This document shows positions 1-6,567 of a stretch of 11,706 nucleotides of DNA, one piece after another (positions within the stretch are counted from its first letter, which is position 1; the number at the start of each line of letters is the position of its first letter). This stretch comes from Candidatus Avelusimicrobium faecicola (GTDB lineage Bacteria > Elusimicrobiota > Elusimicrobia > Elusimicrobiales > Elusimicrobiaceae). The stretch lies in the NCBI GenBank assembly GCA_900540405.1, contig UQFW01000045.1, positions 1 to 11,706 of the forward strand, written 5' to 3'. The translations under genes were made by a program, and so were the position numbers. The notes below the pieces were generated by a model. That model was not told where the DNA came from and did not search any database. It worked only from the letters and a program-made list of their open reading frames with translations.

Positions 1-1
1 C

Positions 2-55
2 CAACAGCGTTTACAGCAAATCCAGGTATCTGTACCGCAAGGGGAGGCGCAATAA
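2..55 (+). CDS. 3' end of an unidentified gene
   Basis: An open frame enters from the left edge and ends in TAA at 53-55. The 17 visible residues are rich in glutamine (QQRLQQIQVSVPQGEAQ). The only support for real coding is the good terminator hairpin 25 bases after the stop, in the right orientation for a + strand gene. Too little remains to name a product. Confidence 0.4.
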   Translation, partial: QQRLQQIQVSVPQGEAQ

Positions 56-80
56 TATAGTGTGTTTTTTATAAGCATCT

Positions 81-114
81 AAAAAACCGGACTTTTAGAA
101 AAGTCCGGTTTTTT
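81..114. terminator. Bidirectional rho-independent terminator
   Basis: A perfect 16-base inverted repeat (81-96 with 99-114) has a GC core ccggac/gtccgg flanked by an A-run on the left and a T-run on the right. It therefore works as a hairpin plus U-tract on either strand. It lies between a + strand gene ending at 55 and the minus strand gene ending at 152, so it can serve both. Confidence 0.85.
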
Positions 115-151
115 GTACCGTTTAGTAAAAGGCCCTGTGCTTAACCCCTTT

Positions 152-1495
152 TTATTTGTAGTGTTTTTGGAGCGTTTTTTGCACTTGCCCCTGGTTGTTT
201 TTAATGCGTATGGCGCTAAAGTGTACGGCCCCGGCTACATTTTTGTATTTTTTCAGCTCCGCCATCTGCTTGTCTAATTCGGCCGGGTCTTTCCATTCGT
301 TGCCGTGCTTATAAGTCCCCAGGCCGATATAGAGCTTCACCTGCGGGTTGCGTTCCATTTCTTTATTCCACCATTTGAGCAGTACGCCGTACGGGGCCAC
401 GCGGTGCCCAAAGTGCCAATACAGTTGGGGCACCACATAATCAATCCAGCCTTGTTCAATCCATAGGCGGGAATCGGCATATAAGCCGTCGTCATAGGCG
501 GAAAACGCCCGCGTGGGGGAGCCTGTTGGGTCTTTGGATTGGTTGCGCCACACGCCGAACGGGCTAATCCCCAGCGGCAGTTCCGGCTTGGTGGCTTTGA
601 GGCGTTGGTGTAAATCACGCACGAACGTATTTACATTACTGCGCCGCCATGCGGCTAACGGCTGTCCGTTGCCGTACTTTTTATAAAGCTCCGCATCCGG
701 CCACGGCACGGTTTTGCCGTTCTTTTTAACGGGGTAGGGATAAAAATAATCGTCTAAATGGATGCCGTCCACGTCGTATTTTTCGGCTACTTCGGCAATG
801 ACGTTTATGCTGTGGCGGCGCGCCGCGGCAACGGCCGGGTTATAGTATTTGCGCCCGCCGTAAGAAACCAGCCAATCCGGGTGCTTTTTAATGGGGTGGT
901 TTTCCGATAGGGCGGCTTTGGAAACATTTTGCACGCGGAACGGATTAAACCAGGCGTGAAAGGCAAGCCCGCGTTTGTGGGCCTCTTTTATCATAAAGGC
1001 AAGCGGGTCATAATGGGGGGATACCCCTTGCCGCCCGGTTAAATAGTAGCTCCAGGGCTCCTGGCGGGAGGGCCAAAACGTGTCCGCCGCCGGGCGCACT
1101 TGCACAATCACGGTATTAAAATTTAACTGTTTGAGTAAATCCAGCAAATCGGTAAATTCTTTTTGTTGGGCCGCAGGCGGCAGGCCGGGTTTGGAGGGCC
1201 AATCCATATTTTCCACGCTGGCTATCCACACGCCGCGCATTTCTTGCGGCAGAGGCATGGCTTTGTAGCGGGTGTCCGGCTCGTCTAAAACAGAGGGGTT
1301 TTTCAAAACCGGGGGTTGCGGTTTGCGGGCGGTAGCGGGGGGAGCCGCCGGCGTTTTGCGGGGAGCTGCGGCGGGTTTTACCGCTTGTTGTTGGATGGCA
1401 TCCGTCAGCGGAGCGGGGCCCGTTTGCCGGGCAGACGGCACCGCACACGCGGCCGCTAGAAAAACAAACATCAAAAAGGGGAATAATTTACGCAT
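152..1495 (-). CDS. GHL10-family lipoprotein glycoside hydrolase, DigH/YddW-like
   Basis: The 447-residue protein begins with a lipoprotein signal peptide (lipobox LAAAC, Cys17), followed by an Ala/Pro-rich linker to about residue 80. From EMRGVWIASVENMDWPS (85-101) onward it matches the GHL10 (PF02638) TIM-barrel family: VQVRPAADTFWPS (131-143), FHAWFNPFR (179-187), the acidic signature DGIHLDDYFYPYP (243-255) and VVPQLYW (354-360). E. coli DigH, of similar length, is an outer-membrane lipoprotein that cleaves stem-peptide-free peptidoglycan glycan strands at division sites; a similar role is inferred. No good Shine-Dalgarno precedes the ATG, but the signal peptide starts there and no alternative is better. 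It is separated from the upstream GH3 gene by a terminator, so it probably has its own weak promoter. Confidence 0.88.
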   Translation of the reverse strand: MRKLFPFLMFVFLAAACAVPSARQTGPAPLTDAIQQQAVKPAAAPRKTPAAPPATARKPQPPVLKNPSVLDEPDTRYKAMPLPQEMRGVWIASVENMDWPSKPGLPPAAQQKEFTDLLDLLKQLNFNTVIVQVRPAADTFWPSRQEPWSYYLTGRQGVSPHYDPLAFMIKEAHKRGLAFHAWFNPFRVQNVSKAALSENHPIKKHPDWLVSYGGRKYYNPAVAAARRHSINVIAEVAEKYDVDGIHLDDYFYPYPVKKNGKTVPWPDAELYKKYGNGQPLAAWRRSNVNTFVRDLHQRLKATKPELPLGISPFGVWRNQSKDPTGSPTRAFSAYDDGLYADSRLWIEQGWIDYVVPQLYWHFGHRVAPYGVLLKWWNKEMERNPQVKLYIGLGTYKHGNEWKDPAELDKQMAELKKYKNVAGAVHFSAIRIKNNQGQVQKTLQKHYK

Positions 1496-1529
1496 ACTGT
1501 TAGTTTATCAATTTGTGGGGAAAACAAAC

Positions 1530-1553
1530 AAACGCCCCGGTAAAGGGGCGTTT
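1530..1553 (-). terminator. Rho-independent terminator of the GH3 gene
   Basis: A 9-base stem (1530-1538 with 1545-1553, core cgcccc/ggggcg) with a 6-base loop lies 14 bases past the GH3 stop. On the minus strand it is followed by the T-rich stretch gtttgtttt. It would separate GH3 transcription from the downstream GHL10 gene. Confidence 0.75.
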
Positions 1554-1566
1554 ATGAAGAATGGCG

Positions 1567-3183
1567 TTAACGGCTTAGCGCAGGGGAAAGGCTCCCTTGG
1601 GCTTTGCGCTTGCCCAGCAGAATTTCCGCCGCCGTGCGCAAAGTTTGCGGGGTGGGGCCGTAAAGCGCCAGGGCCGTTTGGGCCTGCGGATAAAAAGCCA
1701 AATCATACGGACTTAAAAGGGATATAAATACCGCGCCCGGGTTTTCTTTCAGTAGCGTATTAATAATTTGCTGTTGGGCAGCGTCCGGCGTGCCGTATTT
1801 TTGGTACGAGCCGATAACCAATGTTTGCTGTTCTTTGGCGCACGCCCGGGCGGCGGAGAGTTCTTCCGGCTCCGGAGACATCGGCACAAACACGCTTTGG
1901 GTTTTTACGCGGGATTCTTCCAGCGTTTGGGTAAACTCAGGCAACATATATTCCAACGCCGGCTCCGTAAAAAATACCGCGCATACGCTTTGCGGGCGTT
2001 TGGCAAACGGTTTGCCTTTTACCAGCGTGACCCCGCGCCGAGCCGCTTGCAGGGCGGATTTTTCAAAATCCGTTTGCTTTTTGGGTTTGGCTTGCGGCGT
2101 AAATAAACCTGTTTTTTGTTTAAGCTCCCACACCCGCCGGGCGCTTTGTTTCAGGCGTTGCGGGGTGAGCGTTTTGCCGTATTGGGCTTGTATGTAAGCA
2201 ATCGTATCGTACGGTAAATCTTTGCCGATAAGCGGCATATCCGCCCCGGCTTGGTAGGCTTCCAGTACGGCTTGCGGGGTGCCGTTGGCGCGTTTGGCGC
2301 CTTCCATATCCAAACTGTCGGTGGCTATTACGCCCTCAAAACCTAACTCCCCGCGTAAAAGGTCCGTTAAAATGCGGCGGGAAAAGGTGGCGGGGTGTTC
2401 TTTATCCAAGGCCGGATAAATAACATGGGAGGACATAATGCCCCAAATGCCCGCATCTATGGCGGCGCGGAACGGCGCAATATGCTGTTCCATTAATTCT
2501 TTAAGCGGCAAATCCGTCACCGGGGAGCCAGTGTGGGAGTCCACCGCCGTATCCCCATGGCCGGGGAAGTGTTTGGCAAATGCGGCCACCTGCCGGGCCT
2601 GCAAGCCTTTTACGGCCGCTTGCGCGTTTTGCGCCACGCCTTGCGGCCACGCCCCAAAAGAGCGCGTGCCGATAATGGGGTTATTCGGGTTGGTGTTTAC
2701 GTCCAAATCCGGCGCAAAGTTGATTTGCCCGCCCAGGGCGCGTATTTCGTCCGCCGCCGCCCCGTAAACGGCCCGCACCGTTTTTTTGCTTTGCCCCGCG
2801 CCCAAAAGCATATTGGACGGCAGGCGCTTCATACCTAAAAATAAGGGGGAAATGACGGAGCCGGACTCGTAATCAAACGCAATTAAAAGGGGAATTTGGT
2901 GGCGGGAGTCTTTTTCCCATTGGCGCAGCTGGCGGATGGTTTGCAAGGTTTGGGCGCGTTTGGCGGCCGGGTCTTCCTGCCCGGTCAGCCCGCCTTTAAT
3001 CAGCACCGTGCCGATAAGGCCGCTTTTTACGGCTTGTTCATAAGGGGCCTGTTGGCCGGCATCTATGCGTACCACCAGGGTTTGGCCGATTAGTTCTTCG
3101 GGCGTTAAATCGTCTACTTGAAGGGGCCCTGCCGCTAGGGCCGGGGCCAAAAACAAAGCCATTAAAAAGCCGCGTATTTTCAT
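1567..3183 (-). CDS. Exported GH3 beta-N-acetylglucosaminidase, NagZ-like, with C-terminal domain
   Basis: The 538-residue protein has a Sec signal peptide (cleavage near residue 18) and a GH3 TIM barrel (about 25-365) with NagZ-type motifs. These are TRSFG (173-177), KHFPGHGDT (204-212), the D-S-H catalytic loop (215-217) and the nucleophile region VIATDSLDMEGA, where D289 is the expected nucleophile. Residues 375-528 form a second domain of GH3_C type, absent from E. coli NagZ (about 340 residues). The likely reaction is removal of terminal N-acetylglucosamine from muropeptides or other glycans in the periplasm. One oddity is that the usual IDQEGGRV segment reads FDYESGSV (103-110). The start is supported by AAGGAGG seven bases upstream of the ATG and by an extended -10 (TGCTACAAT). 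The neighbour is also a peptidoglycan-type hydrolase, so a shared wall-turnover role is plausible. Confidence 0.88.
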   Translation of the reverse strand: MKIRGFLMALFLAPALAAGPLQVDDLTPEELIGQTLVVRIDAGQQAPYEQAVKSGLIGTVLIKGGLTGQEDPAAKRAQTLQTIRQLRQWEKDSRHQIPLLIAFDYESGSVISPLFLGMKRLPSNMLLGAGQSKKTVRAVYGAAADEIRALGGQINFAPDLDVNTNPNNPIIGTRSFGAWPQGVAQNAQAAVKGLQARQVAAFAKHFPGHGDTAVDSHTGSPVTDLPLKELMEQHIAPFRAAIDAGIWGIMSSHVIYPALDKEHPATFSRRILTDLLRGELGFEGVIATDSLDMEGAKRANGTPQAVLEAYQAGADMPLIGKDLPYDTIAYIQAQYGKTLTPQRLKQSARRVWELKQKTGLFTPQAKPKKQTDFEKSALQAARRGVTLVKGKPFAKRPQSVCAVFFTEPALEYMLPEFTQTLEESRVKTQSVFVPMSPEPEELSAARACAKEQQTLVIGSYQKYGTPDAAQQQIINTLLKENPGAVFISLLSPYDLAFYPQAQTALALYGPTPQTLRTAAEILLGKRKAQGSLSPALSR

Positions 3184-3206
3184 AAAAAACCTCCTTATAT
3201 GCGGTT

Positions 3207-3215
3207 ATTGTAGCA
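3207..3215 (-). promoter_or_regulatory. Extended -10 promoter for the GH3 gene
   Basis: On the minus strand the sequence reads TGCTACAAT, an extended -10 (TGn plus TACAAT), about 24 bases upstream of the GH3 ATG. No clear -35 is visible, which is acceptable for an extended -10. Confidence 0.5.
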
Positions 3216-3253
3216 AAAAAATGCATTTTGGCGCGTAGTTATAGAATAGGGCC

Positions 3254-3281
3254 TTGAATTGTAATGCAAAAGTAGTAAACT
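3254..3281 (+). promoter_or_regulatory. Putative sigma70-type promoter for the barrel gene
   Basis: TTGAAT (3254-3259) and TAAACT (3276-3281) are separated by 16 bases, each matching four of six consensus positions. They lie 20 bases upstream of the ATG at 3301. The divergent GH3 promoter is about 40 bases to the left, so the two could share regulation. Confidence 0.4.
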
Positions 3282-3300
3282 GTAAAAAAGGGGGGCGTAA

Positions 3301-4059
3301 ATGCACAAAACCAAACCAATGTTGGCGGTAGTAGCCGCCGTTTTATGGGCCGGGCCGGGGTTCGCCCAGTTGCAGGATACTTGGCATTTTGGCGTAAAGC
3401 CGACGGAAAACATCACCACGCTGGAAGTAAACCCCACGCTGACGGTGATTGATAATAAAGAGGGTATTTCCATCAGCGGGGTGACGTTAAAAAGCTACCG
3501 GGTGATTGACGAAAATTTTAACTGGGGGGCGGAATTGCCGCTGCTGCGTTTTGAAACGCCGGGCCATTCCGTCAACGGGATAGGCGATATTAGTTTATCC
3601 GCCACCGGGGTACATAAACTGCATAGCGGTATAGACGTGGGGGCCAAACTGGAAACCATGCTCCCCACCGCCACCAAAGAGGCCCTGGGCACCGGGAAAT
3701 GGGTGATTAGTCCGTCCGTTTTTGCGGTTATTAATTTGCCTTACCAGTTTTACATACACGGGGAGTATAAACATTATGTAAGTGTAGCGGGGGACGGCGG
3801 GCGCAGTACGGTTAATTACGGCCGCCCGCGCCTGACGGTGGGGTATACCTCTCCGGCCCAGTGGTATGTTTTAACCACGCTTTATTATTATGTGGATTTT
3901 GAAAACGATTTACAGCATGAATTTGCACCGGAAGCGGAAATTGGCACTTTGGTAAACGAAGGCACCGCTTTTTACGCCAATGTGAGTACACACGCGGGCG
4001 GCAACTGGAAACAAAAGGATTGGGGGGTGAGCATTGGTTTCAAATTACTGTATTTATAA
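3301..4059 (+). CDS. Probable outer-membrane beta-barrel protein, unknown substrate
   Basis: The 252-residue protein has a clear Sec signal peptide (cleavage GFA-Q near residue 22). The rest has alternating hydrophobic and polar residues, many aromatic and glycine positions, short turns (for example the GDGG turn near 162-165) and ends in an aromatic-hydrophobic strand (FKLLYL), as outer-membrane barrels do. The pattern resembles the family labelled 'MetA-pathway of phenol degradation', small 12- to 14-strand barrels of uncertain function, but I cannot confirm membership. The start follows a G-run (3290-3295) acting as the Shine-Dalgarno. It is a single-gene unit, closed by the terminator at 4121-4152. 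It could be a porin-like channel or a structural barrel; no substrate can be inferred. Confidence 0.7.
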   Translation: MHKTKPMLAVVAAVLWAGPGFAQLQDTWHFGVKPTENITTLEVNPTLTVIDNKEGISISGVTLKSYRVIDENFNWGAELPLLRFETPGHSVNGIGDISLSATGVHKLHSGIDVGAKLETMLPTATKEALGTGKWVISPSVFAVINLPYQFYIHGEYKHYVSVAGDGGRSTVNYGRPRLTVGYTSPAQWYVLTTLYYYVDFENDLQHEFAPEAEIGTLVNEGTAFYANVSTHAGGNWKQKDWGVSIGFKLLYL

Positions 4060-4120
4060 AATTTTTTTCCTATACGAGGGAAAGAGGGGGAGGTACCCCA
4101 TGGGAATGTACCGCACGTGA

Positions 4121-4152
4121 AACGGGAGGCTTGTTTTTGGAAGCCTCCCGTT
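4121..4152. terminator. Bidirectional terminator between convergent genes
   Basis: A perfect 12-base stem (4121-4132 aacgggaggctt with 4141-4152) and an 8-base loop are followed by ttgttgtttt on the + strand. It lies between the barrel gene ending at 4059 (+) and the gene ending at 4181 (-). The minus strand side has only a weak U-tract. Confidence 0.75.
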
Positions 4153-4180
4153 TTGTTGTTTTCTGTACGCAAAAGAACGC

Positions 4181-4663
4181 TTATATTTGGCGGCGCATGG
4201 CCATAAACAGTTGGTCAAAAGTAATGGCAATATCGTACGCTTTTTGGCGGATGAGCGGCCCGTCGGCACCTTTTACCAGGGTATCGGTGATGGGTATAGG
4301 CAGCGTAAGCGGTTTATCCAAAAATACATAATGAACAGGGGCTTCACCGTCTGTATCTTGGGTGAGCCGCAGGCCCGCAAGCCATTTACGCATAATTTCT
4401 TCCGGGTGTTCGGTAAATGCCTGTTTGGCGAACGGTTCCAACTGCTCTTTTAATAGGGCCGTATCGGACGCCTCTTTGGGGGTTAAAGAAAGCTGGCCCA
4501 ATATTTTGGAAACAAATAAAATGCCTTCCCCGGGGTAAGACACCGCAAAATACGGTAAAATTTCCCGGTCGCCGTCTTGCCGGAAGACATAACAGTTTTC
4601 GTATCGTTCTTGCTCGGTGGGGGTTTCAAGCGTTCGGATAGATATTTCTTTTTGGCTGGTCAT
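4181..4663 (-). CDS. Hypothetical cytoplasmic protein, 160 residues
   Basis: I do not recognise this protein. It has no signal peptide or membrane segment and a mixed alpha/beta composition. The N-terminal part (about 20-60, CYVFRQDGDREILPYFAVSYPGEGILFVSK, given here as a region only) looks strand-rich. The middle (60-105) is probably helical and acidic, with ALLKEQLEPFAKQAF. The C-terminus carries LDKPLTLPIPITDTLV (114-129) and ends in a helix. Coding is well supported by a strong GGGGAGGAAG ribosome site, a perfect TATAAT -10 and a terminator. Its leader forms a long stem, described separately. It is transcribed alone and convergently to the barrel gene; the context does not suggest a function. 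Confidence 0.7.
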   Translation of the reverse strand: MTSQKEISIRTLETPTEQERYENCYVFRQDGDREILPYFAVSYPGEGILFVSKILGQLSLTPKEASDTALLKEQLEPFAKQAFTEHPEEIMRKWLAGLRLTQDTDGEAPVHYVFLDKPLTLPIPITDTLVKGADGPLIRQKAYDIAITFDQLFMAMRRQI

Positions 4664-4679
4664 AAATACTTCCTCCCCA

Positions 4680-4735
4680 AAACGGGCCCGGGTTTAAGAG
4701 AGCCAAACATTCGCTAGAGTAAAAAAGGCCCGTTT
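4680..4735 (-). promoter_or_regulatory. Structured 5' leader stem next to the ribosome site
   Basis: A perfect 9-base inverted repeat, aaacgggcc (4680-4688) and ggcccgttt (4727-4735), encloses 38 bases. On the minus strand the upstream arm begins about where transcription should start (-10 at 4741-4746). The downstream arm ends one base before the GGGGAGGAAG ribosome site (4669-4678). The stem could mask or stage ribosome loading, or act as an attenuator. It does not match a riboswitch class I can recognise. Confidence 0.45.
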
Positions 4736-4740
4736 CCTTT

Positions 4741-4746
4741 ATTATA
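4741..4746 (-). promoter_or_regulatory. Consensus -10 (TATAAT) for the 160-residue protein gene
   Basis: The + strand attata reads TATAAT on the minus strand, about 78 bases upstream of the ATG. The -35 is not clear; the best candidate, TTATCA, is only 16 bases away and matches poorly. The predicted start point near 4734 coincides with the beginning of the leader stem. Confidence 0.5.
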
Positions 4747-4803
4747 GTACAAAAACAGGCTTGATAAGCGCACTTGGCAGGTGCTAAAATGGGTTAGTTA
4801 ATT

Positions 4804-4812
4804 TGGTACAAT
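4804..4812 (+). promoter_or_regulatory. Extended -10 promoter for the NlpE-like gene
   Basis: TGGTACAAT (TGn plus TACAAT) lies 26 bases upstream of the ATG at 4839. It is followed by a good AAGGAG ribosome site at 4823-4828. Confidence 0.5.
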
Positions 4813-4838
4813 ATAAATAAAAAAGGAGTTTTTAGAAT

Positions 4839-5318
4839 ATGAACAAATCTTTTACAATTTTAACGGCCGGTATTTTATTGGGTGCGTGCGGTACTTCTAC
4901 CGCGCCCGCGCCGGAGCCGGAAACGCAAGTAGTGGAATCTTTCACCCCGGGAACGCCGGTGCCGCCTAAAGCCGGAATGCAGGTGGAAGAAGTAAGCGCC
5001 GCCCCGGAACCGGCCTCTGAATATACCAAATACGAAGGCACCCTCCCGGCGGCTGATGCGGCGGGCATAAAAACCACGCTTATTTTGTTTGAAAACGGCC
5101 GCTTTGCGTTGGACGAAACGTACATCGGGCGTGACGCTTCTTTTACCCAGGTGGGCACTTATACGCGCCAAGGGGATATTATTACGTTGCAAGCGGAAGA
5201 AGACACCCCGCGCTACTATCAGTTGGGCTCCGACACCGCCACCTTGCTGGACCAGGATAAAAAACCTGTGCAAGGGGAACTGGCGCCGTATTACACCTTA
5301 AAAAAAGTAAACGAATAA
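4839..5318 (+). CDS. NlpE-like lipoprotein lacking the CXXC motif
   Basis: The 159-residue lipoprotein has signal LTAGILLGAC with the lipidated Cys17. An acidic Pro/Ala-rich linker (about 18-62) leads to one NlpE N-terminal-like domain (PF04170 type). The recognisable blocks are YEGTLPAADAAGIKTTL (65-81), LFENGRFALDETYIG (83-97), VGTYTRQGDIITL (105-117), YYQLGSDTATLLDQDKKPV (126-144) and YYTL near the end. E. coli NlpE has LPCADCEGI at the first block, a CXXC motif; here both cysteines are alanine (71 and 74). E. coli NlpE signals envelope and lipoprotein stress to CpxAR and is tied to copper; the cysteine-dependent part of that role cannot apply here. NlpE's C-terminal OB-fold domain is also absent. 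The gene is alone between its promoter and a terminator. Confidence 0.8.
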   Translation: MNKSFTILTAGILLGACGTSTAPAPEPETQVVESFTPGTPVPPKAGMQVEEVSAAPEPASEYTKYEGTLPAADAAGIKTTLILFENGRFALDETYIGRDASFTQVGTYTRQGDIITLQAEEDTPRYYQLGSDTATLLDQDKKPVQGELAPYYTLKKVNE

Positions 5319-5352
5319 CCCAAACACACGCCGGAAAACAGGATTGTATGAG

Positions 5353-5382
5353 AAAAACCACGGGTGAATGCCCGTGGTTTTT
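5353..5382. terminator. Bidirectional rho-independent terminator
   Basis: A perfect 12-base stem (5353-5364 with 5371-5382, core ccacggg/cccgtgg) has a 6-base loop, with an A-run on the left and a T-run on the right. It serves the NlpE-like gene on the + strand and the rmuC fragment ending at 5426 on the minus strand. Confidence 0.85.
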
Positions 5383-5425
5383 TGCGGCCGTAGGAGTTTG
5401 CCAATAAGCAAGTTCCCTGTTTGCT

Positions 5426-5917
5426 CTATGGGTTGTTTTCCAAATACGGCGTTAAGGTTTTTTTGTGGTTGACGCCTAATTCTTCCAAATGCGCCGCCGC
5501 TTTGATAATGCCTTGGTTGCCCCTTAATGCTTTGTCGGCCTCGGTATAGGCTTTATCGGCCGCGGTAAGGGCGGTTTTTACGCCGTCCATACGCTCTACA
5601 AAGCGGCTTACGCGGGCGTGCATATCCGCCCCGGTTTTTAGGATTTCTTCCAACATTTTGCTGGTGCGTTCCACCCGCCAAAGCTGTTCCACCACCTGCA
5701 TAACGGAAAACAGGTTAGACGGCGTGACAATAGCCACTTTTTTAGATTTGGCATACGCGTTTAAGTCTTTATCCGCCTTTAATGCGGCAAAGTAGGCGTA
5801 TTCTATGGGGATGAACATAAACACGAACTCTAAACCGTTTTTGAACAGTTTGGCCTGGTAATCTTTGGCGGAAAGCTCGTCAATATGTTTGCGGATGGCA
5901 GAGAGGTGCTGTTTCAA
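5426..5917 (-). pseudogene. rmuC: rmuC, C-terminal half only
   Basis: The 163 residues match the second half of the RmuC domain (PF02646): HLSAIRKHIDELSAKDYQ, FVFMFIPIEYAYFAAL, VAIVTPSNLFSVMQVVEQLW and a helical tail ending KAAAHLEELGV. RmuC limits DNA inversion and recombination between short inverted repeats; E. coli RmuC is about 475 residues. The N-terminal coiled coil and the first half of the domain are missing. The frame opens just after a TAG near 5943, and the only start is a TTG (5915-5917) without a ribosome site. Right of about 5915 the DNA codes for a different truncated protein on the other strand. The 3' end is intact, with a terminator at 5353-5382. Either the gene was cut by a rearrangement or the assembly is chimeric here. 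Confidence 0.75.
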
Positions 5918-6184
5918 AAATTGCGCGCGGTGGAAAACTTGCTAAAAACGCGCGGCTACCGCGTGGCCGTAAACAGCCCTTTTGCGGGCGCGATGACCAC
6001 CCCGCTAAACATCCGCTATACGGCGCTGATGATAGAGATTAATAAAAAGTTGTATCTGCCGGAAGCGGAAATTTTTGCCCCCGGCTCCACCGGGGAAAAG
6101 CAGCCCTTGCTTCCCGGTGCGCAAGCCTTGCGTGAAGTGTTGCAAGATGTAGTGGAAATTTTATTAGAAGATACTTTGGAATAA
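5918..6184 (+). pseudogene. C-terminal fragment, probable N-formylglutamate amidohydrolase
   Basis: From about 5918 the + strand encodes LRAVENLLKTRGYRVAVNSP, then FAGAM, MIEINKKLYL and a helical end, stopping with TAA at 6182-6184. GY-x-V-x-N-x-P(F/Y)-x-G followed by a (M/L)IEIN-x-x-LY segment is the C-terminal signature of N-formylglutamate amidohydrolases (PF05013, HutG-like). These hydrolyse N-formyl-L-glutamate in histidine breakdown, although many homologues have unknown substrates. About 170 N-terminal residues with the metal-binding site are missing. The frame can be extended left to an ATG at 5885, but those 10 codons are antisense to rmuC and have no ribosome site. It is non-functional as it stands. 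Confidence 0.6.
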
Positions 6185-6260
6185 ATTTGTGCATCCGCAG
6201 GCGGCAAGCGCGGCCCCGGGGTGAGGTATATTTATCCGTAAATAAACGCGCATTTATTCA

Positions 6261-6289
6261 TTGTTATAAAAGTGAAAAAAATATACAAT
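6261..6289 (+). promoter_or_regulatory. Putative promoter of the 50-residue lipoprotein gene
   Basis: TTGTTA (6261-6266) and TACAAT (6284-6289) are separated by exactly 17 bases, a good sigma70-type arrangement. The 48-base leader to the ATG at 6338 includes a small hairpin (6296-6301 with 6308-6313). Confidence 0.55.
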
Positions 6290-6337
6290 AAAACGAAGGT
6301 ATGTATTTACCTTTATACCAATACTGAGGTGAAATGT

Positions 6338-6490
6338 ATGAAAAAAATCGTATTGTTGATGATGGCTTGCGCTTTTATGGCCGCCTGCATGGGTACCCGC
6401 GGTACCGTCGGTGGGAAAAAAGTTTGCACCAACAGCTATTTGTTGGGCGTGTTGTCTATCAGCGAATTAGTGTCCCCCTGCGGCAAATAA
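6338..6490 (+). CDS. Very small lipoprotein, 50 residues, unknown function
   Basis: The product is a 50-residue precursor: MKKIVLLMMACAFMAACMG, then a 34-residue mature part starting at Cys17 (lipobox FMAAC). The mature part has a GTRGTVGG stretch and two further cysteines (30 and 48) that could form a disulphide in the periplasm. The start at 6338 is chosen over an in-frame ATG at 6272 because GAGGTG (6326-6331) sits six bases upstream and the signal peptide begins there. It has its own promoter and terminator, so it is probably a real monocistronic gene. The VCTNSYLLGVLSIS segment faintly resembles small TRL-type lipoproteins, but the protein is shorter and I would not assign it. Confidence 0.6.
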   Translation: MKKIVLLMMACAFMAACMGTRGTVGGKKVCTNSYLLGVLSISELVSPCGK

Positions 6491-6506
6491 ATAATTCTGT
6501 TGCAAA

Positions 6507-6539
6507 AAAAGTGCCCTGGTACAACGCCGGGGTGCTTTT
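6507..6539 (+). terminator. Rho-independent terminator with G-U pairs
   Basis: A 13-base stem (6507-6519 with 6527-6539) allows three G-U pairs and has a 7-base loop. The 3' arm ends in gctttt, followed by cttgtaattt. It lies 17 bases after the stop of the 50-residue lipoprotein gene. Confidence 0.65.
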
Positions 6540-6567
6540 CTTGTAATTTATGTATAAGGACTGGACT

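Noticed and set aside
1116..1448. A 110-codon minus strand frame in the second frame of the GHL10 gene
   Set aside because: It lies entirely within a well-supported gene, with composition typical of an out-of-frame translation.
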